From NCBI RefSeq assembly GCF_002849695.1, contig NZ_CP018937.1:3038001-3102000 (forward strand): DNA of 64,000 nt, written 5' to 3'. Positions 24,931 through 34,332 of the stretch are shown here, in pieces (position 1 is the stretch's first letter; each line of letters starts with the position of its first letter). A program made the translations under genes and the position numbers. The DNA is from Bacteroides fragilis (lineage in GTDB: Bacteria > Bacteroidota > Bacteroidia > Bacteroidales > Bacteroidaceae). The notes below the pieces were generated by a model that worked only from the letters and a program-made list of their open reading frames with translations, was not told where the DNA came from and did not search any database.

Positions 24931-24990
24931 TTTCTTTAAAACGATTACATTTGTTATAGTTCTGTTAGAACTAATCCTGTTTTAAAGAAA
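24931..24990 (+). other. Structured 5' leader of the SusC transcript
   Basis: TTTCTTTAAAAC (24931-24942) pairs with GTTTTAAAGAAA (24979-24990), enclosing a second perfect hairpin TAGTTCT-GTT-AGAACTA (24957-24973). The element ends 81 nt before the SusC start codon. It may be a cis-acting RNA element. The rest of the 734-bp gap holds the paralogue fossil and the nested repeat listed separately. Confidence 0.6.
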
Positions 24991-25071
24991 AAGGAAAGGC
25001 AGATGAATGGAGAAAGTGAAATGTAAAAGAGCCGAACAAAACCTTTATTATTAATCTAAAACAAAATTGTT

Positions 25072-28000
25072 ATGTTAAAAATCACTAGACAAGTTACTCT
25101 GCTCTTGCTCGCCGGTGCACTAAGCTTCCCAGCTTATTCGCATGCAACGCAAGCCACAGAAGCATTGGTTCCTGAAGTTACTCAAGAGAAAGTAACAGGA
25201 ACGGTTGAAGATGCAATGGGCCCGGTTATTGGTGCCAGTGTCATGGTAAAAGGCACGACTAACGGCGTCATCACAAATTTAGAAGGTAAATTCTCGTTGG
25301 ATGGCGTGAAAAAAGGAGATATTATTGTAATATCTTACATCGGATATGTCACACAGGAAATTCCTTATACCGGAAAGCCCATTCAAGTGAAGCTTGCTGA
25401 AGACAGCAAGGCATTGGAAGAGGTGGTAGTCGTTGGTTATGCCACCGTGAAAAAAGCCAACCTGACCGGAGCCGTATCAGCTGTGGACAGTAAGGTGCTG
25501 GAAGACCGCCCGATTGTCAATCTCGGACAAGGTTTGCAAGGTGCTATCCCCAACTTAAACGTAACCACCAGTGGTCGTCCGGGCGAAGGTTCAAGTTTCA
25601 ATATCCGTGGTACCACTGCCATGAGTGGAAGTTCACCGCTGGTATTGGTCGATGGCGTGGAAATGGACCCGAACCTCATTAACCCTCAAGACGTGCAAAG
25701 TGTCTCCGTACTGAAGGATGCCGCATCCGCATCTATCTATGGTGCACGTGCAGCCTATGGTGTTGTACTGATTACCACCAAAGGAGGACGCAAGGACCAG
25801 CCGACACAAGTATCATTCGATGCTTCGGTTTCTTTCAACGGACCTACTACCCGCCCCACCTATATGAACTCCATGCAATATGCTACCTGGATGAACACCG
25901 CACAGCAAAACACAGTGGGACGAGACTATTTCGATGCTGAATGGATGCAACACATTGAAGCTTACTATAAAGATCCGGCAAACAACTCTCCGGTATTTAT
26001 CCACTCAGATCCGAGTATCAGTAAAAACGGCACCAAATACACGTATGCCGGTAACACCAACTGGATGAAAGAGATGTATAAGAAGAATTATCCTGTCCAG
26101 AAGTACAATGTCAATATCAGTGGCGGCGGTAAGAAGGCTACCTATTACACTTCTTTAGGATATACCGACCAGGGATCTCTGATTCGTTTCGGTAACGAAC
26201 AGTTCAAGAAGTTCAATGTGATGAACAACATCAACTATGACATAAACGAATGGTTGCACCTCTCCATGAAAACAAGCTTCAACCGCACCAAGCTGAGAGG
26301 ATTGAATCAGGATAACGTGCATGGCGATAATTTTATGGGAGGTGATACGCGTCCTATCATGCCGGTGAAACACCCGGACGGAAATTGGGCCGGACAGGGC
26401 GACTTCACCAACTTCCCTGCCATCCTTGAAGACGGCGGTAACCGGCAAACCAACAAAAATGACCTTTGGAACACGATCACGATGAAGCTGACTCCTATTA
26501 AAGGTATGAGTATCAACATGGACTATACGTTCAATTACTATAGTGAGAATAATAAGGTACACATGAAGTCATTCGACGAATATGGAGCCAACGGACAATT
26601 CCTGCAAACTTTTGCATGGACCAATCCGAACTCTATTTCTCAATCACAAGCCAACGATACCTACAATGCTTTCAACTTCTTCGGCGATTATGAAAAGACA
26701 TTGGGCAAACATTACCTGAAGGGAATGATCGGTTACAATCAGGAAAGCAAGCACACCACCGGATTCAATGCCGGACGCGAACAACTGATCTCAAATGACC
26801 TGGGCTCATTGAGCTATGCCACAGGCGACCGTTGGGTAGGTAGCAGTGATAACTCCTGGGCTACCCGAAGCGGCTTCTTCCGCGTCAACTACGGATATGA
26901 CGAGCGTTATTTACTGGAAGTAAATGGCCGTTACGATCTCTCCTCCAAATTCCCCAAGCACGACCGTGCCGTATTCAATCCTTCGTTTTCTGCAGCTTGG
27001 AGACTCTCTAATGAAAGTTGGTTCAAGAACTGGACAAACAGTTTCTTTGACGAATTGAAAATCAGAGGTTCTTATGGCAGCTTAGGCAATCAGGCACTCA
27101 ATAATGGCTGGTATGCTTACCTTTCCAACTACAGTACCGGGCAGATCAGCTGGATCATGGGCAGTAACCAACCGCAATATGTGATCCCTGGCGGCCTTGT
27201 CAGTTCGTCCATCACTTGGGAAACCGTTACACAGTGGGACCTGGGACTTGACTTCAACTTCCTGAACAGCCGATTGAAAGGCGCTTTCGACTATTATCAA
27301 AGACGTACATCGGATATTCTTGCCGCAGGTAAAATCCTGCCGGGTATCCTGGGTGCCAACGAACCTCAGGAAAATGCAGCCGAATCATTGACGAAAGGTT
27401 GGGAATTTGAGATCAGCTGGAACGACCAGTTGGCAAGCGGGTTCCACTACACAGTCGGATTCAATCTGTCCGACTATCAATCGGAGGTTACCAAGTTCGA
27501 TAATAAGTCAAAAGAACTGGGCAACTGGTATGTGGGACAGAAACAAGGAGAAATCTGGGGTTATGAAACCTATGGCTTATTCCAGTCCGAACAAGAGATA
27601 GCCGGAGCTGCCAATCAGGATAAAGTATCGGGAGGTATCAAACTGATGCCGGGTGACATCCGTTTTGTAGACCGCAACAACGATGGCGTTATTGACTGGG
27701 GTCACAACACCGTTGATGATCCGGGCGATATGAAAATTATCGGTAACAGCACTCCGCGTTATCATTATGGTATCAATCTGGGAGCCGATTGGAAAGGTTT
27801 CGACTTGGGTATCTTCTTCCAAGGTGTGGGAAAACGAGACCTCTATCTGCCGGGCACTTCATTCCGCAGCCATTACGGAAGCGAATGGCAGGTACCTTCG
27901 GCCTACAACAACGATTACTGGACTGAAGATAACACCGGAGCCTACTTCCCACGCGCTCGCTTCAATGGTGGTTCGGCCATCAATCAAGCTCAGACACGCT

Positions 28001-28227
28001 ATCTGGTTGACGCCTCTTACTGTCGTCTGAAATCGCTCAGCATTGGTTATACATTACCTAAAGTGCTGACTCAAAAAGCTTCTATCGAAAAGATACGTAT
28101 CTATTTCACCGGTGAAAACCTTTTCACCATTTCGGATACCCCCGACGGACTCGATCCGGAATTGGATAACCCATACAAATATCCGATGCAAAGATCATTA
28201 TCTGTTGGTTTAAATCTCACATTCTAA
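25072..28227 (+). CDS. SusC/RagA-family TonB-dependent outer-membrane transporter
   Basis: A 1051-residue protein, the normal length for SusC. Signal peptide about 1-25. A carboxypeptidase-regulatory-like domain (about 42-110) has VTGTVEDAMGPVIGASVMVK. A TonB-box-like stretch EEVVVVGYATVKKANLTGAV (about 117-136) precedes the plug (to about 240, with VLVDGVEMDPN and IYGARAAYGVVLITTKGG). The barrel fills the rest and ends LSVGLNLTF. No FecR-contacting STN domain is seen, so it does not signal to an anti-sigma factor in the usual way. It imports oligosaccharides captured by SusD. The SusD gene follows after 13 bp in one operon. The substrate is probably a fucosylated glycan, judging by the GH29 gene. 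Confidence 0.95.
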   Translation: MLKITRQVTLLLLAGALSFPAYSHATQATEALVPEVTQEKVTGTVEDAMGPVIGASVMVKGTTNGVITNLEGKFSLDGVKKGDIIVISYIGYVTQEIPYTGKPIQVKLAEDSKALEEVVVVGYATVKKANLTGAVSAVDSKVLEDRPIVNLGQGLQGAIPNLNVTTSGRPGEGSSFNIRGTTAMSGSSPLVLVDGVEMDPNLINPQDVQSVSVLKDAASASIYGARAAYGVVLITTKGGRKDQPTQVSFDASVSFNGPTTRPTYMNSMQYATWMNTAQQNTVGRDYFDAEWMQHIEAYYKDPANNSPVFIHSDPSISKNGTKYTYAGNTNWMKEMYKKNYPVQKYNVNISGGGKKATYYTSLGYTDQGSLIRFGNEQFKKFNVMNNINYDINEWLHLSMKTSFNRTKLRGLNQDNVHGDNFMGGDTRPIMPVKHPDGNWAGQGDFTNFPAILEDGGNRQTNKNDLWNTITMKLTPIKGMSINMDYTFNYYSENNKVHMKSFDEYGANGQFLQTFAWTNPNSISQSQANDTYNAFNFFGDYEKTLGKHYLKGMIGYNQESKHTTGFNAGREQLISNDLGSLSYATGDRWVGSSDNSWATRSGFFRVNYGYDERYLLEVNGRYDLSSKFPKHDRAVFNPSFSAAWRLSNESWFKNWTNSFFDELKIRGSYGSLGNQALNNGWYAYLSNYSTGQISWIMGSNQPQYVIPGGLVSSSITWETVTQWDLGLDFNFLNSRLKGAFDYYQRRTSDILAAGKILPGILGANEPQENAAESLTKGWEFEISWNDQLASGFHYTVGFNLSDYQSEVTKFDNKSKELGNWYVGQKQGEIWGYETYGLFQSEQEIAGAANQDKVSGGIKLMPGDIRFVDRNNDGVIDWGHNTVDDPGDMKIIGNSTPRYHYGINLGADWKGFDLGIFFQGVGKRDLYLPGTSFRSHYGSEWQVPSAYNNDYWTEDNTGAYFPRARFNGGSAINQAQTRYLVDASYCRLKSLSIGYTLPKVLTQKASIEKIRIYFTGENLFTISDTPDGLDPELDNPYKYPMQRSLSVGLNLTF

Positions 28228-28240
28228 TACAAAGCATCTT

Positions 28241-29929
28241 ATGAAAATCAAATATTTATTCTATATCGGAGTGGCAACACTCACCCTATCGGGTTGTAAC
28301 GACGGTTTCCTGGAAAGAGCTCCGGAAGCAATCAATGACAAAACCTTCTGGAATACCACAGGAGATTTGGAAACATATGCCAATCAATTCTATAGTTACC
28401 TCCCCGGAGGTGTAACCTCAATAGCAGACGGAGAGAGCGATAATCAAGTACCTAACAGCATCCCCCAGTTCTTCTGGAATCAGTTGAGCACCCCCGCAGA
28501 GGCAGCAAGCTGGTGTAACTGGAGCAAAGGCGGATGGCAGCCGATCCGGTTGGTAAACTACTTCCTGACCCACTATCAGACTGTAAGCGGTAAGGAGTCG
28601 GAAATCAACCAGTATGTAGCAGAAGTCCGTTTCTTCAAAGCGATGCAATATGCCGGATTGATGAGAACGTTCGGCGATATCCCCTGGCTGGATAAAGATC
28701 TGGGCACGGGTGATACGGATATTCTTTACGGACCGAAACTGAAACGGTATGAAGTGATGGATAAAATCATTGAAGAATTTGATTTTGCCATCCAATGGTT
28801 ACCCGAGAAACCGGCTACCGGACGCATCGGAAAAGATGTAGCACGCCAGTTGAAAGCCAGGACTTGTCTGCACGAAGGTACATATTATAAATATCACACC
28901 GAATTGGGATGGGCAGACAAAGCAGACCGCTTGCTGAAAATGGCAGCCGACGAAACAGATGCAATCATGGCAACCGGCAAATACGAGATCTATAACACCG
29001 GACATCCGGAAAAAGACTATTACGACGTATTTGTAATGGAAGACAAAACAAACCTGAAAGAGGCTATCCTGCCGGTGATCTATCTGGATGGCAAAAGAAA
29101 ACACGGCATGAGCCGTACGTTGTCCGAAGCCAATACCGGCTTTTCAAAAGACTTTGTAGAAAGTTATCTGTGTCTCAACGGTAAACCCATTGCAGGAAAC
29201 GCCCAATATAAAGGGGATGACAATATGAAGAATGAAACTACCGACCGCGACCCACGCCTGAAGCAGACCATCCTGACCTGGGACTTCCCTACACGGGTGA
29301 CTGTGGCCACCAACGACAGTACGTATGTTGAAAAGGAAGAAGATTTCATTTCGCAATACTGCCTGACCGGATATAAGTCCATCAAATACCTTATTCCGAC
29401 AGATAAAGCCTTTGAGGCAAACAACAATACTTATGACGGCATCGCCTATCGTTATGCAGAAACCTTGTTGATCAACGCAGAGGCTAAAGCCGAACTGGGT
29501 ACGATTACACAAGCGGACTTGAACAAGACCATCAATGTATTGCGCGACCGTGCAGGTATGCCTCACCTGACTATGGAAGTAGGTTTCACCGATCCGAACT
29601 GGTCCGCCTGGGGATACAGCCTTAGCCCGCTATTACAGGAAATCCGCCGCGAACGCCGCATTGAGTTGGCTGGTGAAGGATTCCGCTGGGACGACCTGGC
29701 CCGTTGGAAAGCCGGAAAAATATGTGATAATGTGAAGACATACGTCGGAAAACGTGAACCTTATAAGGAAGGCAAGTACGCAGTCGTATATCCTGCCTAT
29801 ACCAATGCCGACTACTCTTATGAAGCAGGCAAAAGCCGCACCTGGAATGACAGGCTTTACCTGAGGCCGATACCGACCGGGGAACTTCAGAGAAACGAGA
29901 ACCTTCTCCCGCAAAATCCGGGATGGTAA
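28241..29929 (+). CDS. SusD/RagB-family glycan-binding lipoprotein
   Basis: A 562-residue surface lipoprotein: lipobox TLSGC (Cys about 19) then NDGFLERAPEAINDKTFWNT, the classic SusD N-terminus. Tetratricopeptide-like helices follow (EVRFFKAMQYAGLMRTFGDI). The C-terminal half has YRYAETLLINAEAKAELG and IRRERRIELAGEGFRWDDLA, the SusD signatures. It caps the SusC barrel and binds the glycan. It is second in the operon after SusC; an intrinsic terminator follows at 29949. The ligand is not readable from sequence. Confidence 0.95.
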   Translation: MKIKYLFYIGVATLTLSGCNDGFLERAPEAINDKTFWNTTGDLETYANQFYSYLPGGVTSIADGESDNQVPNSIPQFFWNQLSTPAEAASWCNWSKGGWQPIRLVNYFLTHYQTVSGKESEINQYVAEVRFFKAMQYAGLMRTFGDIPWLDKDLGTGDTDILYGPKLKRYEVMDKIIEEFDFAIQWLPEKPATGRIGKDVARQLKARTCLHEGTYYKYHTELGWADKADRLLKMAADETDAIMATGKYEIYNTGHPEKDYYDVFVMEDKTNLKEAILPVIYLDGKRKHGMSRTLSEANTGFSKDFVESYLCLNGKPIAGNAQYKGDDNMKNETTDRDPRLKQTILTWDFPTRVTVATNDSTYVEKEEDFISQYCLTGYKSIKYLIPTDKAFEANNNTYDGIAYRYAETLLINAEAKAELGTITQADLNKTINVLRDRAGMPHLTMEVGFTDPNWSAWGYSLSPLLQEIRRERRIELAGEGFRWDDLARWKAGKICDNVKTYVGKREPYKEGKYAVVYPAYTNADYSYEAGKSRTWNDRLYLRPIPTGELQRNENLLPQNPGW

Positions 29930-29948
29930 TAATTGCTTTTTAGTTAAT

Positions 29949-29976
29949 CCCCGGAACGAGTTTCCGGGGATTTTTT
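29949..29976 (+). terminator. Intrinsic terminator of the SusC-SusD operon
   Basis: CCCCGGAA (29949-29956) pairs with TTCCGGGG (29962-29969), then ATTTTTTT. It directly abuts the -7 box of the next gene. Confidence 0.85.
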
Positions 29977-29984
29977 TATCTTTG
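29977..29984 (+). promoter_or_regulatory. -7 box of the GH29 gene
   Basis: TATCTTTG immediately after the terminator T-run, 25 bp before ATG 30009. Its -33 region would lie inside the terminator stem. This separates the fucosidase transcript from SusC-SusD. Confidence 0.6.
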
Positions 29985-30008
29985 CATCATTAACCCTTTT
30001 AACATATC

Positions 30009-31889
30009 ATGAAAATAAACAAACTACTGTATGCCGGAGCTGCCCTGACCCTACTTGGCGCTTGTGCTCCTGCTGTGAAAGCTCCCGAAGCTATCTTACC
30101 TGTTCCCGAAGAAAAACAAGTGGAATGGCAGAAAATGGAAACGTATGCTTTCGTTCACTTCGGCCTGAACACTTTCAACGACCGTGAATGGGGATACGGA
30201 GATTCGGACCCGAAAACGTTCAACCCATCCAAGCTGGACTGCGAACAATGGGTGAAAACCTTTGTAGAATCGGGTATGAAAGGAGTAATCCTTACCGCCA
30301 AACACCATGATGGCTTTTGCTTGTGGCCTACCGAACTGACAGAATATTGCATCCGTAACACTCCTTACAAGGACGGTAAAGGAGATATTGTAGGTGAACT
30401 GGCAGCCGCCTGTAAGAAATACGGCATTAAATTCGCCGTTTATCTCTCTCCCTGGGACAGACACCAGGCTAACTACGGTACACCGGAATATGTAGATTAT
30501 TTCCATAAACAACTGACTGAGCTGATGACCAATTATGGCGAAGTATTCGAGGTTTGGTTTGACGGTGCCAACGGCGGTGACGGATGGTATGGCGGAGCCA
30601 AAGACAGCCGTACCATCGACCGCAAGACTTACTACAACTATCCACGTATCTATGAAATACTGGATAAACTCCAACCACAGGCCATTGTTTTCTCCGACGG
30701 AGGTCCCGGTTGCCGCTGGGTAGGTAACGAGAACGGATTTGCCGGAGCTACCAACTGGTCGTTCCTGCGGGCGGGCGAAGTGTATCCGGGCTATCCGAAA
30801 TATCGCGAACTGCAATACGGACACGCTGACGGTAACCAATGGGTACCGGCAGAATGTGATGTCTCTATCCGTCCGGGATGGTTTTATCATCCGGAAGAAG
30901 ACAACCGCGTAAAAACCGTGGATCAGTTAACGGACCTTTATTACCGGAGTGTGGGACACAACGCGACCCTCTTGCTTAACTTCCCGGTTGACCGCGACGG
31001 GCTGATCCATCCGATCGACTCGGCCAATGCAGTTAACTTCCACAAGAATGTACAGAAACAATTGGCACACAACCTGCTCGCAGGCATCCAACCAAAAGTA
31101 TCGGATGAACGTGGAGGAAAATTCTCAGCCAAAGCCGCAACAGATGAAAGTTGGGATACTTACTGGGCTACCAATGACGGTGTGACTGCCGCAGAGATTG
31201 AGTTCGACTTCCCCAAAACGGAGAAGGTCAACCGTATGATGATCCAGGAATATATTCCGTTGGGACAACGTGTCAAATCATTCGTAGTGGAATATGACAA
31301 AGATGGAAAATGGCTGCCGGTGAAACTGAATGAAGAGACTACGACCGTGGGCTACAAACGCTTGTTGCGCTTTGAAACCATTTCGACCGACAAACTCCGC
31401 ATACGCTTCACGGATGCACGCGCCTGCCTTTGCATCAACAACATAGAGGCTTATTATGCAGGTGAGACACCCGACACATTCACCGTAGAGGCCAAAGAAT
31501 TAAAAAGTTATCCGTTTACACTCGTAGGAGTATCCGAAGAGGAGACTAAGAAATGTATGGATAAAGACAAGAGCACCACTGCTTTTGTTGAAGGGGACGC
31601 ATTGGTGATCGATCTGGGAGAAGAACGCACAATTACCTCTTTCCATTATCTGCCGGATCAAAGCGAATATAACAAAGGATTAATCTCCTCTTATGAACTA
31701 TCTGTAGGTACTGAAGCAAATGCGGTAAACCAGATAGTAGCTAAAGGGGAATTTTCAAACATCAAAAACAATCCGATTCTACAGTCTGTCTACTTCACTC
31801 CGGTGAAAGCACGATACCTTTCTCTGAAACCTACCAAAATGGTAACAGAAGGAGAAACTATGGGATTTGCAGAAATAGGAATCCAATAA
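30009..31889 (+). CDS. GH29 alpha-L-fucosidase lipoprotein with CBM32-like domains
   Basis: A 626-residue lipoprotein (lipobox LLGAC, Cys 19). The GH29 catalytic barrel spans about 35-345: FVHFGLNTFNDREWGYGD, then MKGVILTAKHHDGFCLWPT, and the nucleophile Asp in FEVWFDGANGGDGW (about 183). The size and the WFDGA context suggest the subfamily acting on alpha-1,3/1,4-linked fucose (GH29-B), but I cannot be sure. Residues about 360-480 form one discoidin/F5-8C-like domain (AATDESWDTYWATND) and about 490-626 a second, which should bind galactose- or fucose-type glycans. It stands downstream of SusC-SusD with its own promoter. It would release fucose in the periplasm or at the surface. Confidence 0.92.
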   Translation: MKINKLLYAGAALTLLGACAPAVKAPEAILPVPEEKQVEWQKMETYAFVHFGLNTFNDREWGYGDSDPKTFNPSKLDCEQWVKTFVESGMKGVILTAKHHDGFCLWPTELTEYCIRNTPYKDGKGDIVGELAAACKKYGIKFAVYLSPWDRHQANYGTPEYVDYFHKQLTELMTNYGEVFEVWFDGANGGDGWYGGAKDSRTIDRKTYYNYPRIYEILDKLQPQAIVFSDGGPGCRWVGNENGFAGATNWSFLRAGEVYPGYPKYRELQYGHADGNQWVPAECDVSIRPGWFYHPEEDNRVKTVDQLTDLYYRSVGHNATLLLNFPVDRDGLIHPIDSANAVNFHKNVQKQLAHNLLAGIQPKVSDERGGKFSAKAATDESWDTYWATNDGVTAAEIEFDFPKTEKVNRMMIQEYIPLGQRVKSFVVEYDKDGKWLPVKLNEETTTVGYKRLLRFETISTDKLRIRFTDARACLCINNIEAYYAGETPDTFTVEAKELKSYPFTLVGVSEEETKKCMDKDKSTTAFVEGDALVIDLGEERTITSFHYLPDQSEYNKGLISSYELSVGTEANAVNQIVAKGEFSNIKNNPILQSVYFTPVKARYLSLKPTKMVTEGETMGFAEIGIQ

Positions 31890-32082
31890 CAACAGTACTC
31901 CGGAGGTATGCCAAAAGTAATTATAAATCTGAGGCATACCTCCAATATTCAACCCTTTCTCCCTTTTTTATATATTCCTTATAAGAAGGATAATGCTAAA
32001 GGATAACATAGTTTAACTATCAGGTTTTATCTAAGTTACGAATATTACGTAGTTTTATGCCATTTACTAAAAAGCATAGACT

Positions 32083-33294
32083 ATGAGAACGAACACAACC
32101 CTTTTCAGCTTACTCCTTTCCTCCGGTTTACTCTTCTTGGGATGTACCAATAAACCCTCTTCGTCACAAGAACCAATTTCCGAAACAACATTTCCCGTCA
32201 CTCTCCCTTTTGAAACCGGAATCGGGACGGAACAAACAGTTACCTTGAGCCAGATAGCCCGGGAAGTGAAAATCATCCCTTTGGAAACCACCGACCAATG
32301 TTTACTGCCGGCCATCATAAAAAACAGCATTACACTCTGCGGACATAACTTATACATCCCTACGCAAAAACAGGTCTTTCAGTTCACGGACGAAGGTAAA
32401 TTTGTCCGGACAGTTGCCCGGATGGGACAAGGCCCCGGAGAATATACCGGTATTCGTTTTATATCAACAGACGATGTTTCCAAACAAGTATTCCTGATGG
32501 ACCATGGAAAACTACTGGCATATTCCGGCAACGGAGAGTTCATGAATGAATGTAAGTTTCCATTTGCCTGGCAATTTTCGGCACTGAACGACAGCACTTT
32601 CGCTTCCTACATTTACAACAATACGGGAAACAAGCTTTTCAGATTATTAATAATCAACTCTAAAGGCGATACACTGACTTCATTTCCCCAATATGACCGT
32701 TTCACCATTCCCAGCGGGCTAAACTTCTATTTATGGGGAAAATGCGACAAATATTTATACCGGTTCCAGAATCAGGTTTGCATGAAAGAATACTATAATG
32801 ACACAGTATTTACCGTCCGTCCGGATACACTCCTGCCCCGCTATATCCTACAACTTGGAAAATATAAATTGCCCAAAGAGAAACGCTTCGAAGTTCTCGA
32901 CGGCAACTGGAACGTTTATGAAACAACGGCTTCCAACTATCTCCGTCCGGATATATTGGAAACGCCCGGATACCTGTTCATCCCTTATACTTCATGGAAC
33001 GTAACGGACAAGTCGGAATCTCCCCGCCTGGCTATATACGACAAACAGAAAGGACAGCTATTCGGTGTAAAAAACGGAATGATACAGAACGATATGTATG
33101 GCAAAGTCCCTTTCTACCCGGCAATGCGTGTGGCAGATGATGTTTTATTGTATTATTGGGAAGCAAGTGACATACTGGAGTTGGCAGAAGAAGATCCGGA
33201 GCTGAAAAACATCCCCGAATTAAAAGATCTGAAAGCCGACGATAACCCGGTAATCATGATAGTAAGAACCAAACAAGTTGCTCAGAATCTTTAA
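32083..33294 (+). CDS. 6-bladed beta-propeller lipoprotein
   Basis: A 403-residue lipoprotein; lipobox LFLGC (Cys about 22). The mature N-terminus has the family pattern TLSQIAREVKIIPLETTDQC, with LIxxI and LYIPTQKQVFQFTDEGKFVRTV next, and MGQGPGEYTGI, the GxGPGEY signature of the Bacteroides 6-bladed propeller (NHL-like) group. It ends in DDNPVIMIVRTKQ, as its relatives do. The function is unknown; members often sit next to PULs and bind at the cell surface. It has no close operon partner. A homologue with the same architecture is at 60732-61889. Confidence 0.8.
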   Translation: MRTNTTLFSLLLSSGLLFLGCTNKPSSSQEPISETTFPVTLPFETGIGTEQTVTLSQIAREVKIIPLETTDQCLLPAIIKNSITLCGHNLYIPTQKQVFQFTDEGKFVRTVARMGQGPGEYTGIRFISTDDVSKQVFLMDHGKLLAYSGNGEFMNECKFPFAWQFSALNDSTFASYIYNNTGNKLFRLLIINSKGDTLTSFPQYDRFTIPSGLNFYLWGKCDKYLYRFQNQVCMKEYYNDTVFTVRPDTLLPRYILQLGKYKLPKEKRFEVLDGNWNVYETTASNYLRPDILETPGYLFIPYTSWNVTDKSESPRLAIYDKQKGQLFGVKNGMIQNDMYGKVPFYPAMRVADDVLLYYWEASDILELAEEDPELKNIPELKDLKADDNPVIMIVRTKQVAQNL

Positions 33295-33320
33295 ACTTGT
33301 GCATTTTTCAGACGGATTTC

Positions 33321-33350
33321 TTGTCAGAACCAAGCGTTTGCTTAAATTTG
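33321..33350 (+). promoter_or_regulatory. Promoter of the etf operon
   Basis: TTG (33321-33323) and TAAATTTG (33343-33350) are 19 bp apart, matching the Bacteroides -33/-7 pair. Start expected near 33357, leaving a leader of about 88 nt before ATG 33445. Confidence 0.65.
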
Positions 33351-33444
33351 CAGGCTGATAGTTAACCGGATAGTGAATAGCAAGAACCTTACTACTGACT
33401 ACTGGCTGCTAACTTGTAGAAATACTAATACTAAAATTAATAAC

Positions 33445-34317
33445 ATGAGTTTGAAAATTGTTGTATTGGCAAAACAAGTTCCCGACACACGCAACGTTGG
33501 GAAAGATGCCATGAAAGCCGACGGAACCATTAACCGTGCGGCACTCCCTGCCATCTTCAACCCCGAAGACCTGAACGCTCTTGAACAGGCTCTCCGACTG
33601 AAAGATGCCCACCCAGGCTCTACCGTTACCATCCTGACCATGGGACCGGGACGTGCAGCCGACATTATTCGTGAAGGACTTTTCCGTGGTGCCGACAATG
33701 GTTATCTGCTGACAGACCGTGCTTTTGCCGGTGCTGATACACTGGCTACTTCGTACGCTCTGGCAACAGCCATCAAAAAGATCGGTGGATATGACATCAT
33801 CATCGGCGGTCGTCAGGCCATCGACGGAGATACAGCACAGGTAGGACCGCAGGTTGCAGAAAAGTTAGGACTGACTCAGATTACGTATGCGGAAGAAATC
33901 CTGAAAGTAGGTGACGGAAGCATTACCGTGAAGCGTCACATTGACGGTGGTGTGGAAACCGTAGAAGGCCCGCTGCCCATCGTTATCACTGTCAACGGAA
34001 GTGCAGCTCCCTGCCGCCCGCGCAATGCAAAGCTGGTTCAGAAGTACAAACATGCCAAAACCGTTACCGAGAAGCAACAGGGCAACCTGGACTATACCGA
34101 CCTTTACGACACCCGCGACTACCTGAACCTGGTGGAATGGAGTGTAGCAGACGTAAACGGTGATCTGAAACAATGCGGCCTCAGCGGTTCGCCGACAAAG
34201 GTAAAAGCTATCCAGAACATCGTGTTCCAGGCGAAAGAGAGTAAAACCATCAGCGGCAGCGACCGTGAAGTGGAAGAACTGATTGTTGAACTGTTGGAGA
34301 ACCACACTATAGGGTAA
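33445..34317 (+). CDS. etfB: Electron transfer flavoprotein beta subunit
   Basis: 290 residues from ATG 33445 (MSLKIVVLAKQVPDTRNVGK), the natural EtfB start; an upstream ATG at 33373 would add an unrelated 24-residue tail. EtfB signatures: NPEDLNALEQALRLKD, TILTMGP, the AMP/FAD-binding GGRQAIDGDTAQVGPQVAEK, and a C-terminal IVELLEN helix. It pairs with EtfA (starting 15 bp downstream) to carry electrons from the acyl-CoA dehydrogenase encoded third. The TAQVGP loop is also found in bifurcating Etf proteins, so electron bifurcation is possible but not decided by sequence. Cytoplasmic. Confidence 0.95.
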   Translation: MSLKIVVLAKQVPDTRNVGKDAMKADGTINRAALPAIFNPEDLNALEQALRLKDAHPGSTVTILTMGPGRAADIIREGLFRGADNGYLLTDRAFAGADTLATSYALATAIKKIGGYDIIIGGRQAIDGDTAQVGPQVAEKLGLTQITYAEEILKVGDGSITVKRHIDGGVETVEGPLPIVITVNGSAAPCRPRNAKLVQKYKHAKTVTEKQQGNLDYTDLYDTRDYLNLVEWSVADVNGDLKQCGLSGSPTKVKAIQNIVFQAKESKTISGSDREVEELIVELLENHTIG

Positions 34318-34332
34318 GAGGAGAGAAAAGAT

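Noticed and set aside
33373-33444. Upstream start for etfB adding 24 residues
   Set aside because: The added peptide is unlike EtfB, and the promoter and the natural MSLKIVVLAKQV start favour 33445.
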